Below are positions 34,195 through 43,264 of a stretch of DNA of 64,000 nt, piece by piece (positions within the stretch are counted from its first letter, which is position 1; every line of letters begins with the position of its first letter). The stretch lies in assembly GCA_023388255.1 (NCBI GenBank), contig JAEWGO010000002.1, positions 62,001-126,000 on the forward strand. Reading direction: 5' to 3'. Made by a program: the position numbers and the translations under genes. The stretch comes from Pseudomonadota bacterium. Lineage in GTDB: Bacteria > Pseudomonadota > Gammaproteobacteria > Xanthomonadales > Rhodanobacteraceae. Under the pieces are notes generated by a model. That model was not told the origin of the DNA and ran no database searches. It was given only the letters and a program-made list of their open reading frames with translations.

Positions 34195-35037
34195 ATGAGC
34201 GAGGATCCTCCCAGTACGCCCGCGCCACGAACGTGGTTCGAGCGAATCACGCAAGCGCTTTCCGGCGAACCGCAGAGCCGTGAGGAACTCATCGAGGAAT
34301 TGCGTCACGCGCAGGCCAATGGCCTGATGTCGAACGACACCTTGTCGATGGTCGAGGGCGCAATCGAGGTCGCCGACCTCACTGTTGCCGACGTGATGAT
34401 TCCGCGTGCGCAGATGGTATCGCTGCCGATCGACGCCAGCGTGCCGCAGATCCTCAAGGACGTGCTCGAATCCGGCCATTCGCGCTTTCCGGTGCATGCC
34501 GGCGACAAGGACGAGATCCTCGGCATCCTGCTCGCCAAAGACCTGCTGCGCTGTTTCGCGGAAGGGTCGAACGGCGACATCAAGGCGCTGCTGCGTCCGG
34601 TCACGATGATTCCGGAATCGAAGCGCCTCAACATCCTGCTGAAGGAATTCCGCCTCTCGCGCAACCACATGGCAATCGTCGTCGACGAATACGGCGGCGT
34701 CGCCGGGCTGGTCACGATCGAGGACGTGCTCGAACAGATCGTCGGCGACATCGACGACGAGCACGACGACGACGACGACGAGCACACGATGATCCAGTCC
34801 GCTGCAAACGGCGATTTCCTCGTCAACGCGCTGACCCCGATCGCCGAGTTCAACGAACGCTTCGGCTGCGACCTCAGCGACGAGGAGTTCGACACGATCG
34901 GCGGCATGGTCACCGCCGAAATCGGCCACTTGCCGGAAGCCGGCGAGGAAACCACGCTCAGCGGCTTCCATTTCCAGGTGACCCGCGCCGACGCGCGCCG
35001 CGTGCAGCAATTTGCGGTGCGGGTGCATGAGGCGTAG
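34195..35037 (+). CDS. corC: CorC/HlyC-family CBS-pair transporter-associated protein
   Basis: 280 residues, cytoplasmic. Two CBS domains span about 60-190 (TVADVMIPRAQMVSLPIDASVPQILKDVLESGHSRFPVHAGDKDEILGILLAKDLL; AIVVDEYGGVAGLVTIEDVLEQIVGDIDDEHD), followed by the CorC_HlyC (transporter-associated) domain DFLVNALTPIAEFNERFGCDLSDEEFDTIGGMVTAEIG. Linked to magnesium/cobalt efflux. An acidic run (DEHDDDDDEH) lies between the domains. Start at ATG 34195, seven codons into the ORF. The last 11 bases run into the likely start of the DUF4105 gene. Confidence 0.93.
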   Translation: MSEDPPSTPAPRTWFERITQALSGEPQSREELIEELRHAQANGLMSNDTLSMVEGAIEVADLTVADVMIPRAQMVSLPIDASVPQILKDVLESGHSRFPVHAGDKDEILGILLAKDLLRCFAEGSNGDIKALLRPVTMIPESKRLNILLKEFRLSRNHMAIVVDEYGGVAGLVTIEDVLEQIVGDIDDEHDDDDDEHTMIQSAANGDFLVNALTPIAEFNERFGCDLSDEEFDTIGGMVTAEIGHLPEAGEETTLSGFHFQVTRADARRVQQFAVRVHEA

Positions 35038-36331
35038 GGGCCGGCAATCGGGGATCGGGAATCGGAAATCGGCAAAGCCAGGCTTTCGCGACCGGATCGC
35101 CATCGTCTGCCTGATGTTTCTGTGCGCTGTCGCATTCGTCACCCACGCCAGCGCCCAAACGCCTTCCGCCTCCGCTCCGTCCGATTCGCAGCCAACGCTC
35201 AGCCTGCTGACGATCGGCCCCGGCGAAATCTTCTTCGAGCGCTTCGGCCACAATGCGATCGTCGTGCGCGATCCGGATTCCGGCGAGGCGGTCGCCTACA
35301 ACTACGGCATCTTCGATTTCGATCAGCAGGATTTCCTGCTCAACTTCGTGCGCGGCCGCATGCTGTACCGCATCGCGGTCGACGCGCTCGACGACGATCT
35401 CGCGATGTATCGCGCCGAAGGACGGTCGATCACCGAACAGCGCCTCGACCTCGCGCCGGAACAAGCGCACGCACTGGTCGATTTCCTCGACTGGAATGCG
35501 CGCCCCGAAAACGCGCAGTACCGCTATGACTACTTCGAGGCGAACTGCTCCACGCGCGTGCGCGATGCGCTCGACCGCGCACTCGGCGGCGCCCTGCACG
35601 CGCAGAGCGAAGGTCGTTCGCGCGGCTACACGTACCGCCTCGACGCGCTGCGACTGATGGCTCCGGAGCCGCTGCTCGCGCTTGGCATCGACCTCGGGCT
35701 TGGCCCATATGCGGACCAGCGTATCGACTTCTGGCAGGAAAGCTTCGTGCCGGAAACGCTGAGCAAGGTCGTCGCGCAGGCAAACGTGAGCCGCGACGGA
35801 CACCAAGTGCCACTTGCCGCCGCCATCGAGACGCTCGCTGCAGGCCATGTCGAGGAGGCGCCGGCCTTGCCTCCGGATCGGCGCCTGCCTTTCCTCGGCC
35901 TCGGCCTCGCGCTCGGCGCGGGGTTGTTCTGGCTCGGTCGTTCGGCGCGCGCATCGACGCGCATTCCGCTGGCCATGCTCGCAAGTTTGTTCGAAATGCT
36001 GTGCGGACTCGGCGGCGTCGTGCTGCTGTTCCTCTGGTTCGGCACCGATCATCGCGCGGCCTGGCGCAACGAGAACCTGCTGCTGCTCAATCCCCTGTGC
36101 CTGCTGCTCTTGCCGGCATGGCTCGGCGCATTGCGCCGGAGCGGAACGGTGCGTGCTGCGACGCGCTGGATCGCCTGGCTCGTCGTGCTGGTGGCCGCGT
36201 TCGCGCTGTTCTCGAAAATCCTGCCATGGTTCGTGCAGGCCAACTTGCAGTGGATCGTGCTGCTGTTGCCGATCCATCTCGCACTGGCATTGACGTTGAT
36301 GCGCATTCCACTCCGGCGCCCGTCACGCTAG
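35027..36331 (+). CDS. DUF4105 membrane protein
   Basis: 434 residues from ATG 35027. A DUF4105 domain (about 60-260) shows the signature LLTIGPGEIFFERFGHNAIVVRDP ... YNYGIFDFDQQDFLLNFVRGRMLYRIAV and YDYFEANCSTRVRDALDRALGG, with conserved His and Cys suggesting an NlpC/P60-like thiol-peptidase origin. At least four membrane segments fill the C-terminal part. The start is uncertain: ATG 35027 overlaps corC and would translate a dispersed repeat (RQSGIGNRKS) as a basic N-region before the signal segment. ATG 35114 gives a signal with no positive N-region. It occupies the position where lnt often follows corC. Confidence 0.75.
   Translation: MRRRGRQSGIGNRKSAKPGFRDRIAIVCLMFLCAVAFVTHASAQTPSASAPSDSQPTLSLLTIGPGEIFFERFGHNAIVVRDPDSGEAVAYNYGIFDFDQQDFLLNFVRGRMLYRIAVDALDDDLAMYRAEGRSITEQRLDLAPEQAHALVDFLDWNARPENAQYRYDYFEANCSTRVRDALDRALGGALHAQSEGRSRGYTYRLDALRLMAPEPLLALGIDLGLGPYADQRIDFWQESFVPETLSKVVAQANVSRDGHQVPLAAAIETLAAGHVEEAPALPPDRRLPFLGLGLALGAGLFWLGRSARASTRIPLAMLASLFEMLCGLGGVVLLFLWFGTDHRAAWRNENLLLLNPLCLLLLPAWLGALRRSGTVRAATRWIAWLVVLVAAFALFSKILPWFVQANLQWIVLLLPIHLALALTLMRIPLRRPSR
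35045..35073. repeat. GGGATCGGGAATCGG dispersed repeat
   Basis: Tandem variants of the 8-base unit (AATCGGGG, ATCGGGAA, TCGGAAAT) between corC and DUF4105, overlapping the probable 5' end of the latter. Same family as the copies at 25817-25916; a partial copy GGGGGATCGGG is near 43778. Confidence 0.6.
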
Positions 36332-36505
36332 CACCGGAATCGATGGCGCATGCCGGAGCGGACTCCTGCATTCGCAAATGTCGACTGGGTCAAACTCCCC
36401 GCGCCGACAATTGCGACCCGCGCGCAAACCCCCTACCCTCGACGCGGGAATCGCACGGGGTGTAGCGGCATCCCACCCACGCATCGAATGGGGAATGACC
36501 GGCGC

Positions 36506-37093
36506 ATGTCCGGATCGGAACGACGTGAGGACAGCACGGCGCTGCTGCTGCGCCGCTATGCGGATGGCGACGCGGACGCGCACGACGCACTGTTCGGATT
36601 GATCCACGAGGATCTGCGCCGGCGTGCGCACCGCTGGTCGCGTGGGCGCGACGCGACCTTGTCGACGACAGCACTGGTCCACGAAACCTGGCTGCGCCTT
36701 GTCGGCGCCGAACTCTCTCCAACCGATCGCGCGCATTTCTTCCGCATCGCCGCGCAGGCGATGCGCCGCGTGTTGATCGACGCGGCTCGACGCTCCGGCG
36801 CGCGCAAGCGCGGCGATGGTTTCGCCGCGGTCACGCTCGACACCGGCTTGCCGATGCCATCGACGCCGACGGACCTGCTCGCACTCGATCAGGTGCTGCA
36901 GCAACTCGCGACGAGCGAGCCGAGACTGGCACGCATCGTCGAACTGCACTTCTTCGCCGGCCTCGACTTCTGCGAGATCGCGCGCCTGCTCGATCTGTCC
37001 GAACGCACGATCGGGCGCGACTGGCGCACTGCGCGCGCACTGCTTCGTCTTGCGCTCAATGAAGCCGCAGTGGCGCCGGATTGCGATGACTGA
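36506..37093 (+). CDS. ECF-type RNA polymerase sigma factor (kinase-linked subfamily)
   Basis: 195 residues: region 2 from about residue 12 (LLLRRYADGDADAHDALFGLIHEDLRRRAHRW) and region 4 near the C-terminus (VLQQLATSEPRLARIVELHFFAGLDFCEIARLLDLSERTIGRDWRTARALLRLAL). The middle HFFRIAAQAMRRVLIDAARR is characteristic of the ECF group encoded beside Ser/Thr kinases (TIGR02999-like). The start at ATG 36506 has GGGGAA upstream; ATG 36488 is an alternative. Its last 8 bases overlap the kinase gene, and no anti-sigma gene is present, so control by the kinase is likely. Confidence 0.88.
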   Translation: MSGSERREDSTALLLRRYADGDADAHDALFGLIHEDLRRRAHRWSRGRDATLSTTALVHETWLRLVGAELSPTDRAHFFRIAAQAMRRVLIDAARRSGARKRGDGFAAVTLDTGLPMPSTPTDLLALDQVLQQLATSEPRLARIVELHFFAGLDFCEIARLLDLSERTIGRDWRTARALLRLALNEAAVAPDCDD

Positions 37094-39410
37094 GTTCGAT
37101 CGCCGCTGCACGGATCTGCTGCGCTCCGCGCTGGAACTGCCGCCGGCCGAACGCCTCGTCTTCGCCGAACGCGAATGCGCCGGCGATGCGGCGTTGCTCG
37201 CGCGCCTGTGCAGCCTGCTCGCATTCGACGACGACGACTGGGACCTGCTCGATCGCCCGCTCGATGCGCTCGCCGCCGACATGCTCGATGACGATGTCGT
37301 CGCCAGCGGCCATCACGGCGACGAACGCATCGGTCCCTATCGCCTGATGCACGAACTCGGCCGCGGCGGCATGGGTTCGGTCTGGCTGGCCGAGCGCGCG
37401 GATGGACAATTCTGCCAGCGCGTCGCATTGAAGCTGATCAAGCTCGGCATGGACAGCATGCACGTGCAATCACAGTTCCGGCGCGAGCGCGAGTTGCTGG
37501 CACGCTTGCAGCATCCGAACATCGCGCAGCTGATCGATGGTGGCGTCGATGCGCGCGGCCGCCCGTGGTTCGCGATGGAATACATCGACGGCATCGGGCT
37601 CGGCGACTGGATCGCACACAGGCAACCGACCCTGCGCGCGAGGCTGGAGTTGTTCGCCAAACTCTGCCGCGCGGTCGCCCACGCGCACCGGCAACTGATC
37701 GTGCATCGCGACCTGAAGCCATCCAACGTGCTGGTGCAGGACGACGACGAACCGCGCCTGCTCGACTTCGGCATCGCGCGCCTGATCGAGCAAAGCGACG
37801 CCGAGCAGACCGCGACGATGCAGCGCTTCCTCACGCGCGACTTCGCCGCGCCCGAACAGCTGCGCGGCGAACCGGCCGGCACCTCCGCCGATGTCTATGC
37901 GCTCGGCCTGATCCTGTTCGAGCTGCTGACCGGCCTGCGCTATTGCACGATGCATGCGTCGAACGAGAGCACGCTGCGACCAAGCGCCGCATTCGGCGCG
38001 ACCACCAGCGCCGCGGCGCAGATCACGCGCACGCAACTGCGCGGCGACCTCGATGCGATCACGCTGCGCGCGCTGGCCGACGAGCCCATGCGCCGCTATA
38101 CCGATGCGCAGCAGTTCGCCGACGACGTACAGCGCCATCTCGACGGCAAGCCGGTCGAGGCGCGACCGGACAGCCTCGCCTACCGCGGCGCGAAATTCGT
38201 GCGGCGCCACCGCGCCGTGGTCGCCGCGAGCCTGTTCGGGCTCGTCGCGCTGCTCGCCGGCAGCAGCATCGCGTTCTGGCAGGCGGCGCAGAAGAGCGCC
38301 GAGGCCGAACGCACGCGCATCGCGCTCCGGCAATCGGACTCCACGCGCAAATTCCTCCTCTCGGTGTTCGTCGAAGCCGATCCGTCCAAGGCCAAGGGGA
38401 GCGAGACGACTGCCGGCGAACTGCTCGCCGCCGCGCGCACGCGCGTGGCGCAGGAGCTGGCCGACGAGCCGGAAGTCGCCGCCGAACTGCTCGACCAGAT
38501 CGGCAATACCTATGTCTCGCTCGGCCAGGACGCGCTCGCACGCGAAGCGCTCAAGGAAGCGCTCGACTTCAACGAACGCGCGCGGCAACCCTCGCTCGCG
38601 ATCGCCGCATCCGCCGGCGGCCGATTGGCGCACTACGCGTTTGCCGATGGCGACGCCGCAGCGGCGCTGGCTCAACTGGACGCCATAGTCGCGCGCCTGC
38701 GCGGCGCCGGAGACGACGACAGCGATGCGCTCGCGCAACGGGGCAAGATGAATGAACTCAAGGGCAACGTGCTGTATGCGATCGGCCGCAAGGAGGATGC
38801 GCGACAGGCGGCCCGGGCCGCGGTCGCCGCCTGGGCGACGGTGCGCGACGACTATCCGGCCGAATACCTGCTGGCGCAGATCGGCCTCGCCGACCTCGAC
38901 GCGGCACTCGGCCACGGCGAGGCCGCACTCGAAGAGGCCGAGCGCGTGCTCGCCGATCCGCTGCTGCGCGGCAAGGACATCCCGCCGTCTCTGAGCGTGC
39001 AGGCGCAAGGCGTGCGGGTGCGTGCGCTGCAGGCGCTCGGCCGTCATGCCGAGGCCGAACCGATGCTGCGCGACACGATCGCCGAAGCCGGGGCCTTGTG
39101 GGGCGCCGACCACACGATGACGCGTTACTGGCGGTTCCGCCACGCCGAAACGCTGCGCGCGCTCGGCCGCCTCGACGAAGCACAAACCGTCGTCGACGCC
39201 GTGCTCGCACTGCCGCCGGACGGCAGTGCTGCGTATCGGCGCATCCGCACGGAAGTGTTGGCCGCCACGCTCGCGCACGAGCGCGGCGCAAACGACGCAC
39301 CCGCGCGCATCGCCAGTATCCAAACCGCCGCCTGCGGCGACGGCGGCAACGAGGAACTGTGCGACCAGGCGCGCGCACTGAGCGTCGCCAATACGCGCAT
39401 TGCTCGCTGA
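37086..39410 (+). CDS. Membrane Ser/Thr protein kinase with C-terminal TPR region
   Basis: 774 residues. The N-terminal 75 residues are a short helical lead. The kinase domain (about 88-360) has the glycine loop LGRGGMGSVWLA, catalytic Lys116, HRDLKPSN (Asp209), DFGIA (Asp227) and an APE motif in FAAPEQL. A single membrane segment at about 378-398 (VVAASLFGLVALLAGSSIAFW) leads to a periplasmic region of TPR-like helical repeats with many AEA/LAR heptads. This is the Hanks-type kinase that accompanies TIGR02999-like sigma factors. The start overlaps the sigma gene's stop (ATGACTGA), so the pair is coupled. All catalytic residues are intact. Confidence 0.92.
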   Translation: MTEFDRRCTDLLRSALELPPAERLVFAERECAGDAALLARLCSLLAFDDDDWDLLDRPLDALAADMLDDDVVASGHHGDERIGPYRLMHELGRGGMGSVWLAERADGQFCQRVALKLIKLGMDSMHVQSQFRRERELLARLQHPNIAQLIDGGVDARGRPWFAMEYIDGIGLGDWIAHRQPTLRARLELFAKLCRAVAHAHRQLIVHRDLKPSNVLVQDDDEPRLLDFGIARLIEQSDAEQTATMQRFLTRDFAAPEQLRGEPAGTSADVYALGLILFELLTGLRYCTMHASNESTLRPSAAFGATTSAAAQITRTQLRGDLDAITLRALADEPMRRYTDAQQFADDVQRHLDGKPVEARPDSLAYRGAKFVRRHRAVVAASLFGLVALLAGSSIAFWQAAQKSAEAERTRIALRQSDSTRKFLLSVFVEADPSKAKGSETTAGELLAAARTRVAQELADEPEVAAELLDQIGNTYVSLGQDALAREALKEALDFNERARQPSLAIAASAGGRLAHYAFADGDAAAALAQLDAIVARLRGAGDDDSDALAQRGKMNELKGNVLYAIGRKEDARQAARAAVAAWATVRDDYPAEYLLAQIGLADLDAALGHGEAALEEAERVLADPLLRGKDIPPSLSVQAQGVRVRALQALGRHAEAEPMLRDTIAEAGALWGADHTMTRYWRFRHAETLRALGRLDEAQTVVDAVLALPPDGSAAYRRIRTEVLAATLAHERGANDAPARIASIQTAACGDGGNEELCDQARALSVANTRIAR

Positions 39411-39623
39411 CGAAAGCCGCAGACGACGTGAATCGCGGCACGTCGACGTGGCCGCCTCGCGCTCGCGCAATCGGGCCGGTGTCCAACCGCGGTCGCGCCG
39501 GATCGCGGGGCGGCGGGGCGAATTTCCTCACCCATGTCCGGTTTGCGCGCGCCCTTGCGCTTCTCCCTTCCCGACCGCGGCCGCCCTTGTGCCGCGCCCC
39601 TGGATTCGAGGAGATGAGCAAAG

Positions 39624-41240
39624 ATGTTCAAACGACTGGCCTTCACGGCGCTGGCCACACTCGCATTCGGTACAGCCCATGCCGGGGTTGCCGATGCTTT
39701 CGCCAAGCAATCCATCGATGCCACGCAGCCGCTGCAGATCGACCTGCGACCGGACGGCACCCTGACGCCGAGCGATCTCACGCTTGATCTCGGCTTCAAC
39801 AACAGCGGCATGCGGGCCTTCTGGCCGGTAACGGTCAGCGGCTGGTCGCCCACGGAGGACGGTCTGCGCGTGTTTCCATGGCTCACGACCGTCACGCCGC
39901 CAGGTGGCGCGCCCGTCCCGACGCATGGTGGCTACTACGTCATCGGCAAGCAGAAAAACAGCACGGGCGATCAATGGCGCGGCTGGATCGCGCGCGTGAA
40001 GCTCGACGGTACTCTCGACAGCACCTTTGGTACCGCGGGCTGGATCTTCACCGGCGGCCAGGATGACATCGTCGATGCGGCCGTCGCCGGCGGGAAGGCG
40101 TACATCCTGAGCAACATCTGGAGTGGTACCGCCGCGCCGCCGGTCACCCGCGTCATCTGCGTCGACCTGACCACCGCTACCGGCAGCTCATGCTTTCCCG
40201 GCGTGGGTGGCGTGCAGACCTGGGGCGCGAGCACGGCGGGCCCGCGCACCGCCGCCTACGGCCAGCGCCTCGCCTGGGACAACCGCTACGGCCTGTTCGT
40301 TGCCGCGCGCGTGATGAACAACACGCGTGGTCAGGAGCTCGGCATCGCCAAGATCAGCGCGGATACCGGCGCGCTGGACACCGGCTTCCGCGACGCCGGC
40401 TACAACATCGGCCTGCCAACGTGGGGCGAAGCCAGCGGCAACGCCGAAATTTCGATCAACGACATGGCCATCGTGCCGGCCGGCAATCCGAGCAGTGAGC
40501 GGCTCTACGTCGCCGGCCAGTTGAAGATCAACACCACCGACCACGACGGCTTCATCATCGGCATGTCTCCGACGTCGGGCGCCACCGCCAGCGGCTGGGG
40601 CTGGAACGCCTATTACTACGAGGACGACAACACAGCCGGCAAGAAGGACGCCATCACCGCCATCACCGTGCTGCGCAACGGCAAGCTCGCGTTCGCCGGC
40701 TGGTCGGAAACCGACAACGCCAATGTGACGCCGATGATCCTTGGTCGCGTCAACGCCAATGGAAGCTACGATGAAACGTTCTGCGCCGGAAACCCCAATG
40801 CCGGCGTCCGTGCCTGTCGAGCGGACCAGTCTGGTCCCTACGACGCACCGGTATCGCTGCCGGCGGCGATCGCCGAACGCCGGCAGAACCGCGATCTCGT
40901 CGTGGCCGAACGGTTCCAGAACAATGAGGACCACAACGGCGACTACCATCCGTATCAGGCGGTCCGGCAGTTCAGTGCAAACGGCAACGTGCAGCATGCC
41001 CGCCAAGTCCTCGACTTCACCCCCACCTCCGGCTCGACACCGTGGTCGCGCCCGTTCGGAATGTGGATCGGGGGCACCGGACTGTGGGACACCTCCAACA
41101 ACACCGGACTTGGCGACGAAGTGATCGCGGTGGTCGGCACGCGCTTCTGGTATGACGCCGACTTCGACCCGACGATCAGCCATCTTGTCGCCACCGACAG
41201 CATCTTCGCCGACACCTTCGGCGGCAAGACCGGCGACTGA
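39624..41240 (+). CDS. Secreted beta-propeller-like protein of unknown function
   Basis: 538 residues with a signal peptide (MFKRLAFTALATLAFGTAHAG). The body contains loosely repeated segments of the type VKLDGTLDSTFGTAGW, ADTGALDTGFRDAGYN and VNANGSYDETFCAGN, a divergent form of the delta-60 repeat (x-L-x-DG-x-LD-x-x-FG), suggesting a beta-propeller. Cysteines at VICVDL, SSCFPG, TFCAG and RACRAD could pair. The C-terminus DSIFADTFGGKTGD resembles, but does not exactly match, the IFxNGF(D/E) ends of the other two secreted proteins. It lies 213 bases after the kinase gene and may be a target or neighbour only by chance. Confidence 0.7.
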   Translation: MFKRLAFTALATLAFGTAHAGVADAFAKQSIDATQPLQIDLRPDGTLTPSDLTLDLGFNNSGMRAFWPVTVSGWSPTEDGLRVFPWLTTVTPPGGAPVPTHGGYYVIGKQKNSTGDQWRGWIARVKLDGTLDSTFGTAGWIFTGGQDDIVDAAVAGGKAYILSNIWSGTAAPPVTRVICVDLTTATGSSCFPGVGGVQTWGASTAGPRTAAYGQRLAWDNRYGLFVAARVMNNTRGQELGIAKISADTGALDTGFRDAGYNIGLPTWGEASGNAEISINDMAIVPAGNPSSERLYVAGQLKINTTDHDGFIIGMSPTSGATASGWGWNAYYYEDDNTAGKKDAITAITVLRNGKLAFAGWSETDNANVTPMILGRVNANGSYDETFCAGNPNAGVRACRADQSGPYDAPVSLPAAIAERRQNRDLVVAERFQNNEDHNGDYHPYQAVRQFSANGNVQHARQVLDFTPTSGSTPWSRPFGMWIGGTGLWDTSNNTGLGDEVIAVVGTRFWYDADFDPTISHLVATDSIFADTFGGKTGD

Positions 41241-41471
41241 GGCATCGCGCCTTGCCGCAACCGGCGCCTGCCGCGCAACATGTGCAGGTACCGATCGATC
41301 ACATCCGGAACGGGACGACGGCCATGGAAGGCCATATGCACCGGGAGCGCAATGGCCGCGCCACGGCCACCAGCGTCGACATGATTGCCGCCGTCATGCC
41401 CGCCGCTGCATCATGCAGGCATGGGCCTTTACTCCGCCAACCTGCCAACCGATCCGACCTGCACGGATCCG

Positions 41472-42440
41472 ATGATCGTCAACTGCGTTGCCTACTCGGC
41501 CGACGGGCGCCGATTGCGCGACATCACCGTCGACGAGATCAGCGACATCCTCGAAACGCCGGACCAATGGGTTTGGGTCGGCCTGCGCGAACCCACCGAG
41601 GAATTGCTGGAAAAATTGCGCGAGGAGTTCGACCTGCACGAACTCGCAATCGAGGACGCACACAACGCGCATCAGCGTCCGAAGATCGAGGTCTACGGCG
41701 ATTCCCTGTTCATCGTCGCGCACACCGCGCAGGTGGTTGACGGCAAGATCGCGTTCGGCGAAACGCACGCGTTCATCGGCAAGCGCTACATCGTCACCGT
41801 CCGCCACGGCGCCTCGTTGTCCTACGCGGCCGCACGCCGCGGCTGCGAACAGGCACCGGAGCTGCTGGCGCTCGGCCCGAGCTACTGCTTGTATTCGGTG
41901 CTGGATGTCATCGTCGACAACTTCTTCCCGATCGTGCGCGAGTTCCGCGAGGAACTGCAGCAACTGGAAGAGGAGGTTTTCCAGGACACGTTCAAGCGCG
42001 AGACGATCCGCCGCCTGTACGACCTCAAGAAGGAACTGGTCACCCTGCGCCTGGCGATCGCACCGCTACAGGACATCGTCAACCAGCTCACGCGTCAGTT
42101 CCCCGGGCTCGTCCGCGACGAGGTACGGCCGTACTTTCGCGACGTCTACGACCATGCCGCGCGCATCAACGAAGCAACCGACACGATGCGCGAGATGCTG
42201 ACCGCCGCACTCAGCGTGAACCTCGCGCTGGTCACTGTCGCGCAGGGCGAGGTGGTCAAACGCCTCGCCGGATGGGCCGCGCTGCTCGCCGCGCCGACCC
42301 TGCTCGCCAGCTGGTACGGCATGAACTTCAAGTCGATGCCTGAACTGGACGTGCCGTGGGCCTACCACGCGATCATCGGCATCACCGTGGTCGTCTGCGG
42401 CACGCTCTTCTGGGTGCTGCGCAAGGCGCGCTGGCTCTAG
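41472..42440 (+). CDS. corA: CorA-family magnesium/cobalt channel
   Basis: 322 residues from MIVNCVAYSADGRRL. A large cytoplasmic domain with FDLHELAIEDAHNAHQRPKIEVYGDSLFIV, a long helix region (REFREELQQLEEEVFQDTFKRETIRRLYDLKKELVTLRLAIAPLQDIVNQL) and two C-terminal membrane helices with the diagnostic YGMNF loop (GMN selectivity motif) between them. Pentameric inner-membrane channel for Mg2+. An upstream in-frame ATG at 41421 would add 17 residues of no family likeness; neither start has a strong ribosome site. Confidence 0.93.
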   Translation: MIVNCVAYSADGRRLRDITVDEISDILETPDQWVWVGLREPTEELLEKLREEFDLHELAIEDAHNAHQRPKIEVYGDSLFIVAHTAQVVDGKIAFGETHAFIGKRYIVTVRHGASLSYAAARRGCEQAPELLALGPSYCLYSVLDVIVDNFFPIVREFREELQQLEEEVFQDTFKRETIRRLYDLKKELVTLRLAIAPLQDIVNQLTRQFPGLVRDEVRPYFRDVYDHAARINEATDTMREMLTAALSVNLALVTVAQGEVVKRLAGWAALLAAPTLLASWYGMNFKSMPELDVPWAYHAIIGITVVVCGTLFWVLRKARWL

Positions 42441-42487
42441 CCCGCTCGCGATCTCTCGATCCACGCCGCCCGACTCCGCAGGCTTCG

Positions 42488-43105
42488 ATGAGCGACATGG
42501 CCGCCACCGCTTACCCTTCGCTACGCACGCGCCTGCGCGAAAAACTTCCGGAAATCCTGATCGAGGCAGCATCGATCGTCGTTGCCCTGCTGCTCGCGCT
42601 CGCCCTGAACGGCTGGAACGAACGACGCCAGGAACACGAACGAGCGGCCATCGTGCGCAGCTCGATCCTGGCAGAGCTGCGCGGGAACCGCAGCGATATC
42701 CACACGGCGCAGACGCAGCTCCAGGCCATCATCGCCGAACTGAGTGCCGCGCTTGACGAGAGCAAACCCGAACCTCGCGAACTCAAGGTCGATCTCGGCT
42801 TGTCGCTGCTATCGGCAGCCGCCTGGCACTCGGCGCTCGCGACTCAATCGAGCCAGACCCTCGATTTCGAATGGATCACGCGCATCGCCAAGGTGTACGA
42901 GCTGCAGGACCACTACTTGCGTGCACAAAACACCGCGGCGGACCAGCTTGGCGCGATACCGGCCGACAGGCATCTCGACGCGCGGCAGATCGCACGATCG
43001 TTGATCCCGCGGATGACCGCGCTTGCGCGTCTTGCGGACAGTCTCGTCCAAAGCTACGACGACGCGCTTGAAAAACCTTCCAGTCAGACTCCGTCACCGA
43101 AGTAG
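42488..43105 (+). CDS. Small single-pass membrane protein, DUF6090-like layout
   Basis: 205 residues. A short basic N-terminus (RTRLREKLPEILIEAASIVVALLLALALNGWNERRQEHERA) gives one membrane segment ending in the LALNGWNE motif typical of DUF6090-like proteins (usually I-G-I-L-I-A-L-x-I-N-x-W-N-E). The rest is helical and periplasmic, including a run of leucine-rich coils (RNRSDIHTAQTQLQAIIAELSAAL). Function unknown. It starts 47 bases after corA and is probably co-transcribed with it, which may point to ion homeostasis. Confidence 0.7.
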   Translation: MSDMAATAYPSLRTRLREKLPEILIEAASIVVALLLALALNGWNERRQEHERAAIVRSSILAELRGNRSDIHTAQTQLQAIIAELSAALDESKPEPRELKVDLGLSLLSAAAWHSALATQSSQTLDFEWITRIAKVYELQDHYLRAQNTAADQLGAIPADRHLDARQIARSLIPRMTALARLADSLVQSYDDALEKPSSQTPSPK

Positions 43106-43264
43106 ACAAGAGTCCGTTCAATTCGGGAACCCGATCGGAAGCATTTTCCTTCCCCCGAATCGACGCTGATTGTCGGATCAGGGAGAAAGTGCCTCCATGA
43201 GGTGCGCGGAAGAAAGGAACGACGAATTGCTCGACTGTCGCGCTCCCGTCCTCGATCACCGCAT

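Noticed and set aside
32677..35253. 858-residue minus-strand frame across the beta-helix, corC and DUF4105 genes
   Set aside because: Crosses three supported genes and shows no domain or signal.
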